A stretch of DNA of 46,169 nt from Deltaproteobacteria bacterium (GTDB lineage: Bacteria > Desulfobacterota > DSM-4660 > Desulfatiglandales > Desulfatiglandaceae). The stretch covers positions 1-46,169 of the forward strand of contig JAJDOH010000256.1 in the NCBI GenBank assembly GCA_022340265.1. Direction: 5' to 3'. Of this stretch, positions 1 through 8,416 are shown one piece after another; position 1 is the first letter of the stretch, and each line of letters opens with the position of its first letter. The position numbers and the translations under genes were made by a program. Under the pieces are notes generated by a model. That model was not told the origin of the DNA. It worked only from the letters and a program-made list of their open reading frames with translations, and ran no database searches.

Positions 1-252
1 CGCTTCCACATCGGTCATCGCCTTTACGGTGGCCGTTCGTTTCTCCCCCAGAAGAAAGGACATTTCCCCGAAAACAGCCCCTTCCTTGATGATCTCGGCA
101 ATCTTTTTGGTTCCCTTGAGAATATCCAGTCTGCCGGACACCAGAACATAGATATCCTGGGTATCATCCCCTTCAAAAAACAGTGTCTCACCCGTTTGGT
201 AGGAAACCAGGTATTTCTTCATTTCGGGATTGTTAATGACGTTGCTCAGCAT
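1..252 (-). CDS. cyclic nucleotide-binding domain protein (3' part outside window)
   Basis: The first 84 codons of a minus-strand gene are present; the rest lies beyond position 1. The translation opens MLSNVINNPEMKKYLVSY and continues through GDDTQDIYVLVSGRLDIL, then EGAVFGEMSFLLGEKRTATV. This is the Crp-type cNMP-binding beta barrel, including the G-E-M-S-F phosphate-binding cassette stretch. Without the C-terminus it cannot be said whether a DNA-binding helix-turn-helix or another output follows. The start is set by the ATG at 250-252; the ATG codons just upstream are out of frame. The family call is firm, the cellular role is unknown. Confidence 0.8.
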   Translation of the reverse strand, partial: MLSNVINNPEMKKYLVSYQTGETLFFEGDDTQDIYVLVSGRLDILKGTKKIAEIIKEGAVFGEMSFLLGEKRTATVKAMTDVEA

Positions 253-660
253 GGCATATTTACCAACATCTTAACCCAATATATTTTGATGGAGCCCAAG
301 TGTATCCGCAAAGGAAATTTTCGTCAAGCGCTTGCATGCTTCAGTTTTCACCGGGCACCGGCCCGTTCCAACCTTTCTGCGGCAACCGTGACAGTCACCT
401 CACCGTTCCGCTTTCTGTCGCAAGATCTTGAAAAATACGATGGAAAGAATTTTAAGACATGCATTAAGGAAAAGCGCCGTTTTTGAGGTGCTGGTAAGGA
501 ACGTCAGCCCACACTTTGCTGTAAAGAAAGCGCAATATTCCATGGGACAGGCTGGAGCGGAGATGTGTTGAAACACCGTTTTGCGTCATGACCTGACTGG
601 GGGTCTGCTTCATTATTTCGTTCAAACCGGTGATTGAAGGTTGAACAGTGGAAAGCTTAT
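253..660. other. intergenic region, no convincing gene
   Basis: About 400 bases separate two minus-strand genes. A 49-codon minus-strand reading frame at 464-613 has an ATG start, but it lacks a convincing ribosome site and resembles no family I recognise. I see no clear terminator or repeat. The region probably carries the promoter of the cNMP-binding gene. Confidence 0.4.
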
Positions 661-2493
661 TCAGCCAAAATACTGTGGAAGCGAAACCAGTACGGTCGTC
701 AGGCCTTCTTCCGATTGAATCTCCATTTTTCCATTCAGCATACGCAAAATCCGACGTGTGATATAAAGACCCCGTCCTTCCCCACTCCCTTCAATATACT
801 TCATCTTTTCCTGCTGCGACATAGCGCCGCTGTTTTTAATCTCGGCACAGGCCCATTTCCCTTTGGAGAAAGTTCGAACGGCCAGAATCCCCCCTTTCAG
901 AGGAATTGCTTTGGTGGCATTATTCAAAAGGTTGTCAAACACCCTTTCCAGCTGGACGCTGTGGCACTTGACCATCAAATCCCAGTCGTAAGGCCCCTGT
1001 TTCAGCTCCACACCCTGTCGGAGCATCTCTTTAATCGCCTCTTTGTTGATCTCCAACCTGTTTTGTAACGTCATGGAAAAATCCACAATCTGTTCTTCCC
1101 CGACGGTATAGACACCCATGGCCAGTTCCTGCAACCGACTGGTCTCCTCCAGAAGAATATCCACATATTTTTGAATCTGTCTTCTGGAGGATTCCAGATC
1201 ATCTTTTTGAACAAGCGCTTTGAGGCGGCGGGCGAATCCGGCTGTTGCAATGGCCGGATTTTTAAAGTCGTGCAAGGCGTCATCCAGTTGCTCCATTTTT
1301 TGCGCTTTCACCAATTCCCGGCCCAGAAAGAGAAACACGCCAATCTCTTCGTCCCCGTACCGCTTCCGATAATCCAGGGCGTCAAAGGTCATGAAATGGG
1401 TAATTTCCCCCGCCACCTTCAGCGGAATAAACAGAATCGAATTGATACCGTGATATCTGGCGAACCGTTTGTGGTTTTCAGACATCAAGTTGCTTCGCTG
1501 AACATCCACAATCATGATGTAAAACGGCGTGACCTCTTCATAACGGGAGTCGCCGGTGTAATCCCTAAGGTTCAGGAGCACTTCATAAACGGGTTCACTG
1601 CTGACGGAGACCGCCTTTCCCAGTGAATGGTAGCTACTGATGGTCGGGTATCCCGCCTCGAGCAGCACTTTGTCCATTGCAGGGCGTACCGAAAACAGGG
1701 CGCAGCTCTGAAGATCCACCATGTCCGCCAGATCCGGAACCACTTCGTTAAAAACTTCCGCCAGTTTCACTCCCCCGCGGCTGCCGAGTTTGCGAAAAAT
1801 GTGCGTTACAATGTTCTCCCGTTTTTCAGCAATTCGATTTAACGTCAGAATTTTCTTGTGAGCGATGACAAAACTGAGGCGTTTGGCCATGGTATTGGCG
1901 ATTCGGATGTCAAGAGAGTTGAGTTTCCGTTGAATGTCCGCATAGTAGATTTGTATGACACCCAGCGTATCCCGCTCTCTGGGAAAAAACCGCGGGATCT
2001 CAAACGGTATTGCCATCAGAGAATGGAGGCCTTCCTTAAAAACCGTCCGTTTATTATGATATAAGTCATCTTTCAGCAGATCCGGGGCAAAGTAGGCCTG
2101 CCGGGTCCTCAAAACCTCCCCGGCAATGCTATCCCCCAAGGGAATGGCCGACTCCCGTGTCTCCTCTCTGGACGGATACGATCCATAGGAAAGCATCTGT
2201 TCGGTTTTGGGATCATATATTCTTACGGAAGCGGATGTGGCTCCCAGAAAAGAGACCATGTGATAGGTGGCTTTTTCAAGGATTTCCTTCTCGGAAAGAT
2301 CCGGATCAATATCAACGATCTCGTCAACCTTTTGGGCCAACCGTCCCAGAAAATTCGAGAGAAGATGTTCTTCAATCCATGCGATGAAATGGATCCAGAA
2401 TTCCTTATTCTCAGGAAAACTGTCCGCCCAGGGCTCCCGCCGAATATCCCTGATCAGATTTTCCAAACTTGATAACATGAAAGACACTCTCAT
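661..2493 (-). CDS. GAF-domain sensor histidine kinase
   Basis: This 610-residue protein has no evident membrane segment, so it is probably a cytosolic sensor. Two GAF-like regions lie at roughly residues 70-215 and 240-400. They are followed by a HisKA-like dimerisation helix with an H-box of the form LHDFKNPAIATAG, and a HATPase_c domain with an N-box (FDNLLNNATKAI) and a G-box (GEGRGLYITRRIL). It should autophosphorylate on the H-box histidine and pass phosphate to a response regulator; no dedicated regulator gene is adjacent. The ATG at 2478, fifteen bases into the frame, has a slightly better purine-rich leader than the first ATG at 2493. The signal is unknown. Confidence 0.85.
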   Translation of the reverse strand: MRVSFMLSSLENLIRDIRREPWADSFPENKEFWIHFIAWIEEHLLSNFLGRLAQKVDEIVDIDPDLSEKEILEKATYHMVSFLGATSASVRIYDPKTEQMLSYGSYPSREETRESAIPLGDSIAGEVLRTRQAYFAPDLLKDDLYHNKRTVFKEGLHSLMAIPFEIPRFFPRERDTLGVIQIYYADIQRKLNSLDIRIANTMAKRLSFVIAHKKILTLNRIAEKRENIVTHIFRKLGSRGGVKLAEVFNEVVPDLADMVDLQSCALFSVRPAMDKVLLEAGYPTISSYHSLGKAVSVSSEPVYEVLLNLRDYTGDSRYEEVTPFYIMIVDVQRSNLMSENHKRFARYHGINSILFIPLKVAGEITHFMTFDALDYRKRYGDEEIGVFLFLGRELVKAQKMEQLDDALHDFKNPAIATAGFARRLKALVQKDDLESSRRQIQKYVDILLEETSRLQELAMGVYTVGEEQIVDFSMTLQNRLEINKEAIKEMLRQGVELKQGPYDWDLMVKCHSVQLERVFDNLLNNATKAIPLKGGILAVRTFSKGKWACAEIKNSGAMSQQEKMKYIEGSGEGRGLYITRRILRMLNGKMEIQSEEGLTTVLVSLPQYFG

Positions 2494-2695
2494 TATTTTC
2501 TATAATAAAACGAATCGACGCAAAAAAGTACCAAATACCTACCAACAAGTCAAGCGTGCACGAACCATTCCGTGCCGTTGGATTCCCATTTGAAGCCCAT
2601 GCCCTTGACCCCCATGTTTGCCTGTGGTAAATCTGGATCCAAACGCGGGCGCCACCGAAAACGCCCTAACCCCATTGTAATTCCAGGGCACGCCC

Positions 2696-3091
2696 ATGAA
2701 TATCAGAAGAGCTTTTGAAGTACTGGAAATCGGCGCTGATGCCACACAGGATGAAGCAAGGCAGGCTTACAAGGATCTTGTGGCGGTCTGGCACCCTGAT
2801 CGTTTTTCCCACAATCCACGCCTCAGAAATAAGGCTGAGGAAAAATTGAAGGAAGCCAATCTCGCTTTTGAAACGGTAAAACATTTTTTTTCCACCAGGC
2901 AAAGGGAAACAGCCGGTAAAACGGCGGCTCACGAAACATCGGATAATTCCCATGAGCAGTCTACTTCAAGCGGTACCAAGACAGAACTGGCCGCGGAATT
3001 AGGAACCAGCGCAGTCCTGACACTCTGGTCTTTCCTTTCCAGGAAAATAAATCGTATGCTCTCTGATGATGTTAAGGGAAAAAAGGGATGA
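2696..3091 (+). CDS. short J-domain (DnaJ-like) protein
   Basis: The 131-residue protein begins with a J domain at about residues 3-65. It carries the diagnostic HPD tripeptide in VAVWHPDRFSHNP, which stimulates Hsp70 ATPase activity, followed by the KEANLAFETVK helix. The G/F, zinc-finger and substrate-binding regions of full DnaJ are absent. The tail is polar, followed by a short hydrophobic stretch (SAVLTLWSFL) that could bind a membrane. It is therefore a small specialised co-chaperone and not the housekeeping DnaJ. It stands alone on the plus strand, divergent from the GAF kinase. The ribosome site (CAGGGC) is weak, so the exact start is less certain. Confidence 0.8.
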   Translation: MNIRRAFEVLEIGADATQDEARQAYKDLVAVWHPDRFSHNPRLRNKAEEKLKEANLAFETVKHFFSTRQRETAGKTAAHETSDNSHEQSTSSGTKTELAAELGTSAVLTLWSFLSRKINRMLSDDVKGKKG

Positions 3092-3200
3092 AAATAGGGC
3101 GCCACCATGAAAAAAAGACCGAATGGGTGAATAAGGATTTGAGATTGAAAGCCTCAGGTGATAAGATGGATAAAAAAATGTCGACCTGAAGGGGAACATC

Positions 3201-3503
3201 ATGGACAAACGCCATAAAACTGCAGTTATTGCGCTGATCACCGTACTTGTGCTTCTTTTCGGTCAGGGAAGCACCCTCCTGGCACAGGAAAATGTAAAAA
3301 AACTGGACGACAAGGGCGGCTACATGGTTGCAGATCTCGTCGTCATGCGACCTCTTGGCATTGTCGCCACCGCCGCGGGGGCCGTTGCATACGTTCTCTC
3401 CCTTCCCTTTTCCCTTGCAGGCGGGAACGAACCGGAGGCGAGGCAGAAACTTATGGGAGACCCGGCGAGTTATACTTTCACAAGGCCCCTTGGAGATTTC
3501 TAA
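3201..3503 (+). CDS. small exported hypothetical protein
   Basis: This 100-residue protein starts with a lysine-rich N-terminus and a hydrophobic core (TAVIALITVLVLLFG), then an A-Q cleavage-like site, consistent with Sec export to the periplasm or membrane. The mature part has the repeated tripeptide-like element RPLG, once in VVMRPLGIVATAAG and once near the C-terminus (TRPLGDF), around a second hydrophobic stretch of alanine, valine and glycine. A strong Shine-Dalgarno sequence (AAGGGGAA) precedes the ATG. I recognise no functional family. It follows the J-domain gene by 110 bases and may be its own transcription unit. Confidence 0.65.
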   Translation: MDKRHKTAVIALITVLVLLFGQGSTLLAQENVKKLDDKGGYMVADLVVMRPLGIVATAAGAVAYVLSLPFSLAGGNEPEARQKLMGDPASYTFTRPLGDF

Positions 3504-3532
3504 GCGTCTCGGCGGAAAAATCGCCCCCGCCT

Positions 3533-3697
3533 TCACCCTGATGATGATCCATCTTCGGCGTTCTCAATCGCGCGGATTCGTCTGCTCAGGGTCTGTATCA
3601 GCTCAATGGCAACGGAAGGGTATTTTTTGATTTCATCAAAGTATCTCGGTGTTATCCATAATGTCGATTCATTCCCTGCGGCCACAGCAATCCAAAT
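3533..3697 (-). pseudogene. C-terminal relic of a cyclic nucleotide-binding protein
   Basis: An open minus-strand stretch of 55 codons encodes AAGNESTLWITPRYFDEI, then KKYPSVAIELIQTLSRRIRA. This matches the end of a Crp-type cNMP-binding domain and its C-helix, where the pattern F-x-E-I...P-x-x-A...L...LSRRIR is usual. An in-frame stop sits just upstream, no start codon with a ribosome site is visible, and the beta barrel is missing. It is most simply the tail of a decayed gene. It may be related to the cNMP-binding gene at the left edge of the window, but the two segments do not overlap, so this cannot be tested here. Confidence 0.5.
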
Positions 3698-3712
3698 TCA
3701 TGGACGCTGATT

Positions 3713-3778
3713 GGGTGCGAAACCTGTGAGAGCGGCGTCTCGCCACGATTTTTCGCGGCTGGAAGCCGCTCCTACAAA
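3713..3778. repeat. REP-like palindromic element
   Basis: The segment contains two linked palindromes: one around GAGAGCGGCGTCTC, and a perfect hairpin GCGGCT-GGA-AGCCGC at 3755-3769. The latter is followed by CCTACAAAG. This GC-rich 'GGCTGGAAGCCGCTCCTACA' type of sequence is typical of dispersed bacterial REP elements. Only one copy occurs in the window. It lies between the cNMP relic and the 3' end of the TtcA-like gene, where the rest of the 3504-3880 gap shows nothing else. Confidence 0.6.
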
Positions 3779-3880
3779 GATCAATCATCTCAAAATGAGA
3801 ATTGCTGCTGTGGCCATGCTCTTAAAAATAAGGTTTTTCGCGGGACGATTATGTTTATTCCCGCGCCTCTATTCTACCCC

Positions 3881-4666
3881 TCAAAGAAGGTATTCCGGAT
3901 TCACATTCTGTAAGGCGTGAAAAATATTCCCTTTGATTTTCCTGTTTTTTCGATAAAAACCATTCAACATGTTCTTGATGTCTTCCCGTTTGGTCGCCCC
4001 GGCACTGGGACAATTGAGCCGGATTTTTGGAAAATCCATTTTTTCTGCATAACGTCTGATCAGATCCTCATCCAAAAGATACAGGGGCCTGATGAGCACC
4101 AGTTTGCCGCCGAAAAGTTCCTGCACCGGCAACATGGTGCTGATGGAGGCCCCATAGAAGATATTCAAGAAAAGGGTTTCGATGATGTCGTCTTTGTGAT
4201 GCCCCAGAGCGATCCGGTTGCATCCAAGGGCATCCGCCATTTCGAACAGCAGTTTTCTTCTCATTCGAGAACAAAGGAAACATGGATTTTCCCAATTCTC
4301 CGCACCATGGGCGCGTGGACCGATATCGCTTTCAATGATTTTGTAATCGAAACCGTTTGACGTGAAAAAGGACTCAATTAAAGCGGTTGCGTTTCCACCA
4401 AATCCTGGATCCACGTGGACGGCGGTAATTTGGTAGCTGATGGGAATCCGTTTCAGACGCTCACGCAAAATCCACAACAGCGCGAGACTGTCCTTTCCGC
4501 CGGATATGGCAACCAGGACATGATCGCCGTGTCGAATCATATTTTGCTGGGATATGGCTTTTCCTGAGAGCCGTTTGATCTCCTTTGTGACAAACCCCAA
4601 TCTTTCCCGGTCCTCCCTGTCAGCCGATCCCATCCATTGCTGAGCCAATGGCTGACAGCCAGCCAT
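3881..4666 (-). CDS. ttcA: TtcA-like tRNA 2-thiocytidine biosynthesis protein
   Basis: This is a PP-loop ATP pyrophosphatase. The adenylation loop SGGKDS appears in HVLVAISGGKDSLALLWIL. A C-x-x-C pair (CFLCSRMRR), expected to hold an Fe-S cluster, comes next, followed by ALGHHKDDIIETLFLNIF, the TtcA/TilS-family signature. TtcA activates C32 of certain tRNAs and inserts sulfur. The protein is 261 residues from the first ATG, but that ATG has no ribosome site. A TTG at about 4600 lies behind a GGGAGG stretch and would give a more usual N-terminus (LGFVTKEIKRL). It is the last gene of the cofactor cluster. Related two-thiouridine enzymes cannot be fully excluded. Confidence 0.8.
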   Translation of the reverse strand: MAGCQPLAQQWMGSADREDRERLGFVTKEIKRLSGKAISQQNMIRHGDHVLVAISGGKDSLALLWILRERLKRIPISYQITAVHVDPGFGGNATALIESFFTSNGFDYKIIESDIGPRAHGAENWENPCFLCSRMRRKLLFEMADALGCNRIALGHHKDDIIETLFLNIFYGASISTMLPVQELFGGKLVLIRPLYLLDEDLIRRYAEKMDFPKIRLNCPSAGATKREDIKNMLNGFYRKNRKIKGNIFHALQNVNPEYLL

Positions 4667-4671
4667 TTCGA

Positions 4672-5349
4672 CTAATAGTAGGAAGATCTCCTTTTACGTT
4701 GTTGCCTTCCCATGATAAGCCCGAAGATAAGCCCCACCAGGAGCACCACCGCTCCGCTCAAAAACCACCGATTTCGCTGAGAAGACTTCAACACCATGTT
4801 TTCTTTCTGCACCGTCTCAAGGGTTGTTTGCGCTTCCTGCAAAGCATTCAATGTCTTTTCGTGACTTTCCTGAAGCTCCAGAATCGAACCGGAAGCTGCC
4901 TTCAGTGATTCATACTTTGTTTTAATGGTATTGAGTTCACTTACGGCCTTTGTCAGTTGTTCACTCATCAACTCCTTTTGACCGGAGGACGCTGACCATT
5001 CCTTTTCGATGTTTTCGGCCCTCTGTTTGAGACGCGCATTTTCCTTTTTCAGGCCCTGCACCTGAAACTTCCACGGAACATCGCTGGTCAGAAAGCTGCT
5101 GACAACCCATCCTTCGTAATCACGGGAATCGCTGTCCTTAACGCGAACATGACACCAACCGGACTCTGTTTTAAGAATGTCCACAGGGGTATCCTGGGTG
5201 AGCATGGTAATAATCTTATCTCTTGTGCTGGGTCCCCCCCGCAGGGTTATTTTGGATGTGTTGGTCACATATGCTTTTTCGGCACAGCAGGTATAGGCTG
5301 AAAAAAACACCCACAACCCCGTTAACATGAAAACTGTAATTTTCTTCAT
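4672..5349 (-). CDS. SH3-domain membrane-anchored protein (TIGR04211/YgiM type)
   Basis: The 225-residue protein has a signal peptide (MKKITVFMLTGLWVFFSAYT), then a bacterial SH3 domain at about residues 25-92 (YVTNTSKITLRGGPSTRDK, ending GWVVSSFL). A long coiled coil at about 98-190 leads to one C-terminal transmembrane helix (WFLSGAVVLLVGLIFGLIMG) and a basic tail. This order is exactly that of the 'SH3 and anchor domain' family. The SH3 domain should face the periplasm, possibly contacting peptidoglycan, tethered by the coiled coil to the inner membrane. The gene ends 5 bases before the TtcA-like gene, so the two are probably co-transcribed. Its molecular function is not established. Confidence 0.85.
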   Translation of the reverse strand: MKKITVFMLTGLWVFFSAYTCCAEKAYVTNTSKITLRGGPSTRDKIITMLTQDTPVDILKTESGWCHVRVKDSDSRDYEGWVVSSFLTSDVPWKFQVQGLKKENARLKQRAENIEKEWSASSGQKELMSEQLTKAVSELNTIKTKYESLKAASGSILELQESHEKTLNALQEAQTTLETVQKENMVLKSSQRNRWFLSGAVVLLVGLIFGLIMGRQQRKRRSSYY

Positions 5350-5395
5350 CTGGCTTTTGCCTCTCTAAACTTTTGGTTGAAAGCGGAAACGAGCT

Positions 5396-5842
5396 TTAGA
5401 CCTGATCCGTTTTCTCTTTTTCCTTCCTGATAACCCGAATATCCGTTATCAAGGTTCCCGGATACTGGCCTGTCTCATCCTTTTCCAGATATTTGACCAT
5501 ATCCCAAATGGTATTCAGCGCCATGGAAACACCAACCAGTGCTTCCATCTCGACACCCGTTCGCGCGCGGCACCGCACTTGGCACCGGGCCTCAATCTCC
5601 TCCTCAGACAGTTCAAAGGTCACCCCGACCATATCCAGGGGTATCTGGTGACAGTGAGGAATCAACAAGTGGGTTTGTTTCGCCGCGTTCATGGCCGCCA
5701 CTTCCGCCACGGGCAACGGATTCCCCTTTCGGATTTCCCCATCACGCACCTTTTGAAGGGTCTGCTTTGAAAGCCTTATTTTTCCCGCGGCCGATGCCTG
5801 TCGTTTGACCACGGGCTTATCACCCACATCAATCATACCCAT
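5396..5842 (-). CDS. moaC: cyclic pyranopterin monophosphate synthase MoaC
   Basis: MoaC converts the 3',8-cyclo-GTP product of MoaA into cyclic pyranopterin monophosphate, the second step of molybdenum cofactor synthesis. The 148-residue protein shows the family landmarks: MIDVGDKPVVKRQASAAG at the N-terminus, IPHCHQIPLD with the conserved histidines in the middle, and TGVEMEALVGVSMALNTIWDMVKYLEKDE near the C-terminus, broken here only by family-typical spacing. Length is normal for MoaC. It lies 15 bases downstream of moaE, consistent with co-transcription. No moaA, moaB, mogA or moeA is in the window. Confidence 0.93.
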   Translation of the reverse strand: MGMIDVGDKPVVKRQASAAGKIRLSKQTLQKVRDGEIRKGNPLPVAEVAAMNAAKQTHLLIPHCHQIPLDMVGVTFELSEEEIEARCQVRCRARTGVEMEALVGVSMALNTIWDMVKYLEKDETGQYPGTLITDIRVIRKEKEKTDQV

Positions 5843-5857
5843 ATAGATACCCCCGCT

Positions 5858-6211
5858 TCAAAACTCTTCCTTTTTAAGGGACCCTTCCTTTTTGATACGC
5901 GCCACTGTCTTGATGAGCGCCGGAAAGACGTGATCCCGAATATCGCCGCCCACCACCACGGCCATAATTTCATCACCCACTTGCAGCTCCCCGTCACAAG
6001 TATCAACCAAAACTTCAATGATACCTGACATCTCTTTGGCATCCTTAATAATTTTTCCAATCGCATCGGGATCAAAATGGACAGTGATGCCTTTTACCGG
6101 GTCTCCCTTCAGAGATGTCTCCCGCACCAGGCCCAGGTGAGAGGCAATCATCCCCATTTTTGAACTTTCGGAATGCCCTTTCATTGTTTTAATCATCTGC
6201 TCGATATTCAT
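5858..6211 (-). CDS. moaE: molybdopterin synthase catalytic subunit MoaE-like
   Basis: This 117-residue protein aligns by eye with MoaE. It has an N-terminal strand with HLGLVRETSLKGDPVKG, a helix DPDAIGKIIKDAKEM, and the conserved hydrophobic stretch DGELQVGDEIMAVVVGG followed by RDHVFPALIKTVARIKKE. MoaE holds the active site that sulfurates precursor Z using the thiocarboxylate of MoaD. The ATG at 6209-6211 is preferred because GGAGGAG lies just upstream; an in-frame ATG at 6229 lacks such a site. It sits between hemA and moaC in the same direction. The sequence is somewhat divergent, so a partner MoaD elsewhere would strengthen the call. Confidence 0.8.
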   Translation of the reverse strand: MNIEQMIKTMKGHSESSKMGMIASHLGLVRETSLKGDPVKGITVHFDPDAIGKIIKDAKEMSGIIEVLVDTCDGELQVGDEIMAVVVGGDIRDHVFPALIKTVARIKKEGSLKKEEF

Positions 6212-6253
6212 TGGCTCCTCCATGAGCAAAACTTCTGGATACGCAACACCACA

Positions 6254-7570
6254 TCAGGACGGTTTATTGCCCGTAATGCTTTTCGTGCCACTGGATTCAT
6301 CACCCTCATCCAATGAAAAAAGTTTCCGTGTGGTGTCCAGATAGTCATTCAGCGTAGACCTGCCTGCCTTTCCTTTCAAGAACAAAATGGGGTCATTGAG
6401 CATTTTTTCAACAATGGACCGTACCAATACCTCAACACCCTTCTGATGCTGAGGGGTGAGTTGTTCCAACACCGAACGGCTCTTTCCAAATTCATTCAGG
6501 ATAATCGCCTCCGCCTTCTCTCTTAACGAAACGATGGTGGGAACTACGGCCAGGGTTTTCAACCATTTTTCAAACTTCACCACCTCTTCGTTGACAATAC
6601 GCTGCGCTTTCACCGCTTCTTCCAGACGCTGTGCCTTATTGATCTCAATGACCCCATTGAGATCATCAATGTCATATAGATAGACGTTATTCAGCTTATT
6701 GACTTTCGGTTCCACATCCCGAGGCACCGCAATGTCGATCAGGAAGAGCGGACGATTCCGTCTTTTCCGGAGCGCTTTCTTGATCATTGCGTGGGTCAAA
6801 ATATACGCCTTGGAGGCGGTTGAAGTCAAAACGATGTCCGCCTTCAAAAGCTGATCTTCCATCTCATCAAATGAGACCGGACTTGCCCGGAACCGCTCCG
6901 CCACTTCCACGGCCCGCTCAAATGTCCGGTTAAGCACGGTCATGGCACTGACGCCGTTGGTCAACAGATGACGGGCTGCCAGCTCCGCCATTTCGCCGGC
7001 ACCAATGAGCAACACCCGTTTCCCTTCCAGTTCGTGGAATATTTTCCGTGCCAGTTCAACCGCCGCGTAACTGATGGAAACGGCGGCTCCGCAGATATCC
7101 GTTTCGGAGCGCACCCGTTTGGCCACATGAAACGCCTTGTGCATCAACCGGTTCAAAATCACACCCGACATCTTTGTCCGGGTGGATTGCAGATAGGCGT
7201 CTTTGATCTGCCCCAGGATCTGGGGCTCACCAATAACCATGGAATCGAGACTGGAAGCCACGTTGAAGATGTGCGTCACCGCATCCATGTTTTCGTAGGT
7301 GTAAAGACATGCGGAAAAATCATTCACGGGAATGCTGCCGAGTTTGCTCAACAGGGAAACAACAGCCTTTTTAGCTTCCTGGACCTCTTCCGCAACAATC
7401 AGTGTCTCCACGCGGTTACAGGTGGACAGGAAAAAACCCTCCCGGACCACATCCAGGTTCCTCATGAGCCCCAGCGCCTTATGCACATTCTGGGATTCCA
7501 CGGCAAGGCATTCCCTCAACTCCACAGGCGCTGTTTCGTGGTTCATTCCGATGTTGATGAGCTTCGGCAT
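6254..7570 (-). CDS. hemA: glutamyl-tRNA reductase HemA
   Basis: HemA reduces Glu-tRNA to glutamate-1-semialdehyde, the committed step of C5-pathway tetrapyrrole synthesis. The 438-residue protein has the catalytic-cysteine motif LSTCNRVE near residue 50. It then has ASSLDSMVIGEPQILGQIKDAY at about 105-126 (family-specific), an NADPH-binding Rossmann motif VLLIGAGEMAELAARHL at about 180-200, and a C-terminal dimerisation helix region. Length is as expected. It begins 6 bases after ccsB, forming a haem/cytochrome maturation pair with the siroheme gene upstream. The C-terminal tail is slightly extended and polar. Confidence 0.96.
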   Translation of the reverse strand: MPKLINIGMNHETAPVELRECLAVESQNVHKALGLMRNLDVVREGFFLSTCNRVETLIVAEEVQEAKKAVVSLLSKLGSIPVNDFSACLYTYENMDAVTHIFNVASSLDSMVIGEPQILGQIKDAYLQSTRTKMSGVILNRLMHKAFHVAKRVRSETDICGAAVSISYAAVELARKIFHELEGKRVLLIGAGEMAELAARHLLTNGVSAMTVLNRTFERAVEVAERFRASPVSFDEMEDQLLKADIVLTSTASKAYILTHAMIKKALRKRRNRPLFLIDIAVPRDVEPKVNKLNNVYLYDIDDLNGVIEINKAQRLEEAVKAQRIVNEEVVKFEKWLKTLAVVPTIVSLREKAEAIILNEFGKSRSVLEQLTPQHQKGVEVLVRSIVEKMLNDPILFLKGKAGRSTLNDYLDTTRKLFSLDEGDESSGTKSITGNKPS

Positions 7571-7576
7571 GGTTTC

Positions 7577-8416
7577 TCAGCGTCCCCCCATATTGCCGAA
7601 ACTGTGATATCCACCCATGAGGAGGCTGACACCCAGAAACGTAAAAATCAATATGGAAAAGCAGACGATGGACATGATCGCCGCTTTACGGCCCTGCCAT
7701 CCCACCGCCAGCCGTTCATGAATCAGTGCCGCATACAAAAGCCAGCATATGAGAGACCATACCTCCTTGGGATCCCACTGCCAATAGATGCCCAGTGCAA
7801 AATGAGCGTAGATGGAACCTACAATCATGCCCAGGGTCAGAAAGGGGAAACCATACAAGATGGCATAGTAATTGATGTTGTCCAGGGTGGCAAGGGACGG
7901 CAGCCGGCCATAAAATGTATCGAATCTTTTCCGCTTGATCTGGCGCTCCTGAATCAGATACATGATGGCGGCCAGACATGAAATGGCAAGCAGTGCATTG
8001 CCCACAAACACGGTCCCCACATGGAGCGTGAGCCAGAAACTCTTGAAAATCGGTTTTACCGGCGTTTCCGTCCCCGGCACCGCAGATGAAATGGTCATAA
8101 AAAAAGCGGCCAGAGGTGCCACGAAGGACCCCAACACCCGCAGTTTAAAGCGCGATTGAATGACCAGGTAAACCCCGATGATGGACCATGAAAAAAATGA
8201 AAGGGCGGATTTTAGATCGAGCACGGGCGCCACGCCCAGCCCATAATAACGAAGCCCCAGAAAAATGGTGTGAAACCCAAAACCCGTTGCAAGAATCCAA
8301 TAGGAAATCCTGAAGACCCATTTCTGCTGTCTGATAATGAAAACAATAAACCCGGCCGTTGCGATGAGCTGGAAACAAAGGGCCAGTATAAACCAGATGG
8401 ATGTTATGGTTTGCAT
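7577..8416 (-). CDS. ccsB: cytochrome c biogenesis protein CcsB/CcsA-type (WWD domain)
   Basis: This is an integral membrane protein of 279 residues with about eight hydrophobic helices. It has the haem-handling WWD signature region WQWDPKEVWSLICWLLYAAL, with flanking conserved histidines (LHVGTVFVGNALL and ALIHERLAV). Such proteins belong to the System II (Ccs) cytochrome c assembly machinery, exporting or presenting haem for attachment to CxxCH motifs. In many deltaproteobacteria a homologue sits next to hemA, as here. The start overlaps the end of the siroheme gene by 13 bases. A partner ResB/Ccs1 protein is not in the window. The naming CcsA versus CcsB varies between databases. Confidence 0.85.
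   Translation of the reverse strand: MQTITSIWFILALCFQLIATAGFIVFIIRQQKWVFRISYWILATGFGFHTIFLGLRYYGLGVAPVLDLKSALSFFSWSIIGVYLVIQSRFKLRVLGSFVAPLAAFFMTISSAVPGTETPVKPIFKSFWLTLHVGTVFVGNALLAISCLAAIMYLIQERQIKRKRFDTFYGRLPSLATLDNINYYAILYGFPFLTLGMIVGSIYAHFALGIYWQWDPKEVWSLICWLLYAALIHERLAVGWQGRKAAIMSIVCFSILIFTFLGVSLLMGGYHSFGNMGGR

Noticed and set aside
464-613. 49-codon minus-strand frame in the first intergenic gap
   Set aside because: No ribosome site and no recognisable pattern; kept only as a note in the gap entry.
3698-3700. TGA before the cNMP relic as a possible selenocysteine codon
   Set aside because: No thiol chemistry is expected there, no homology continues upstream, and no SECIS-like stem follows.
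6968-7981. 337-codon plus-strand open frame
   Set aside because: Antisense to hemA and ccsB; histidine- and glutamine-rich shadow translation.
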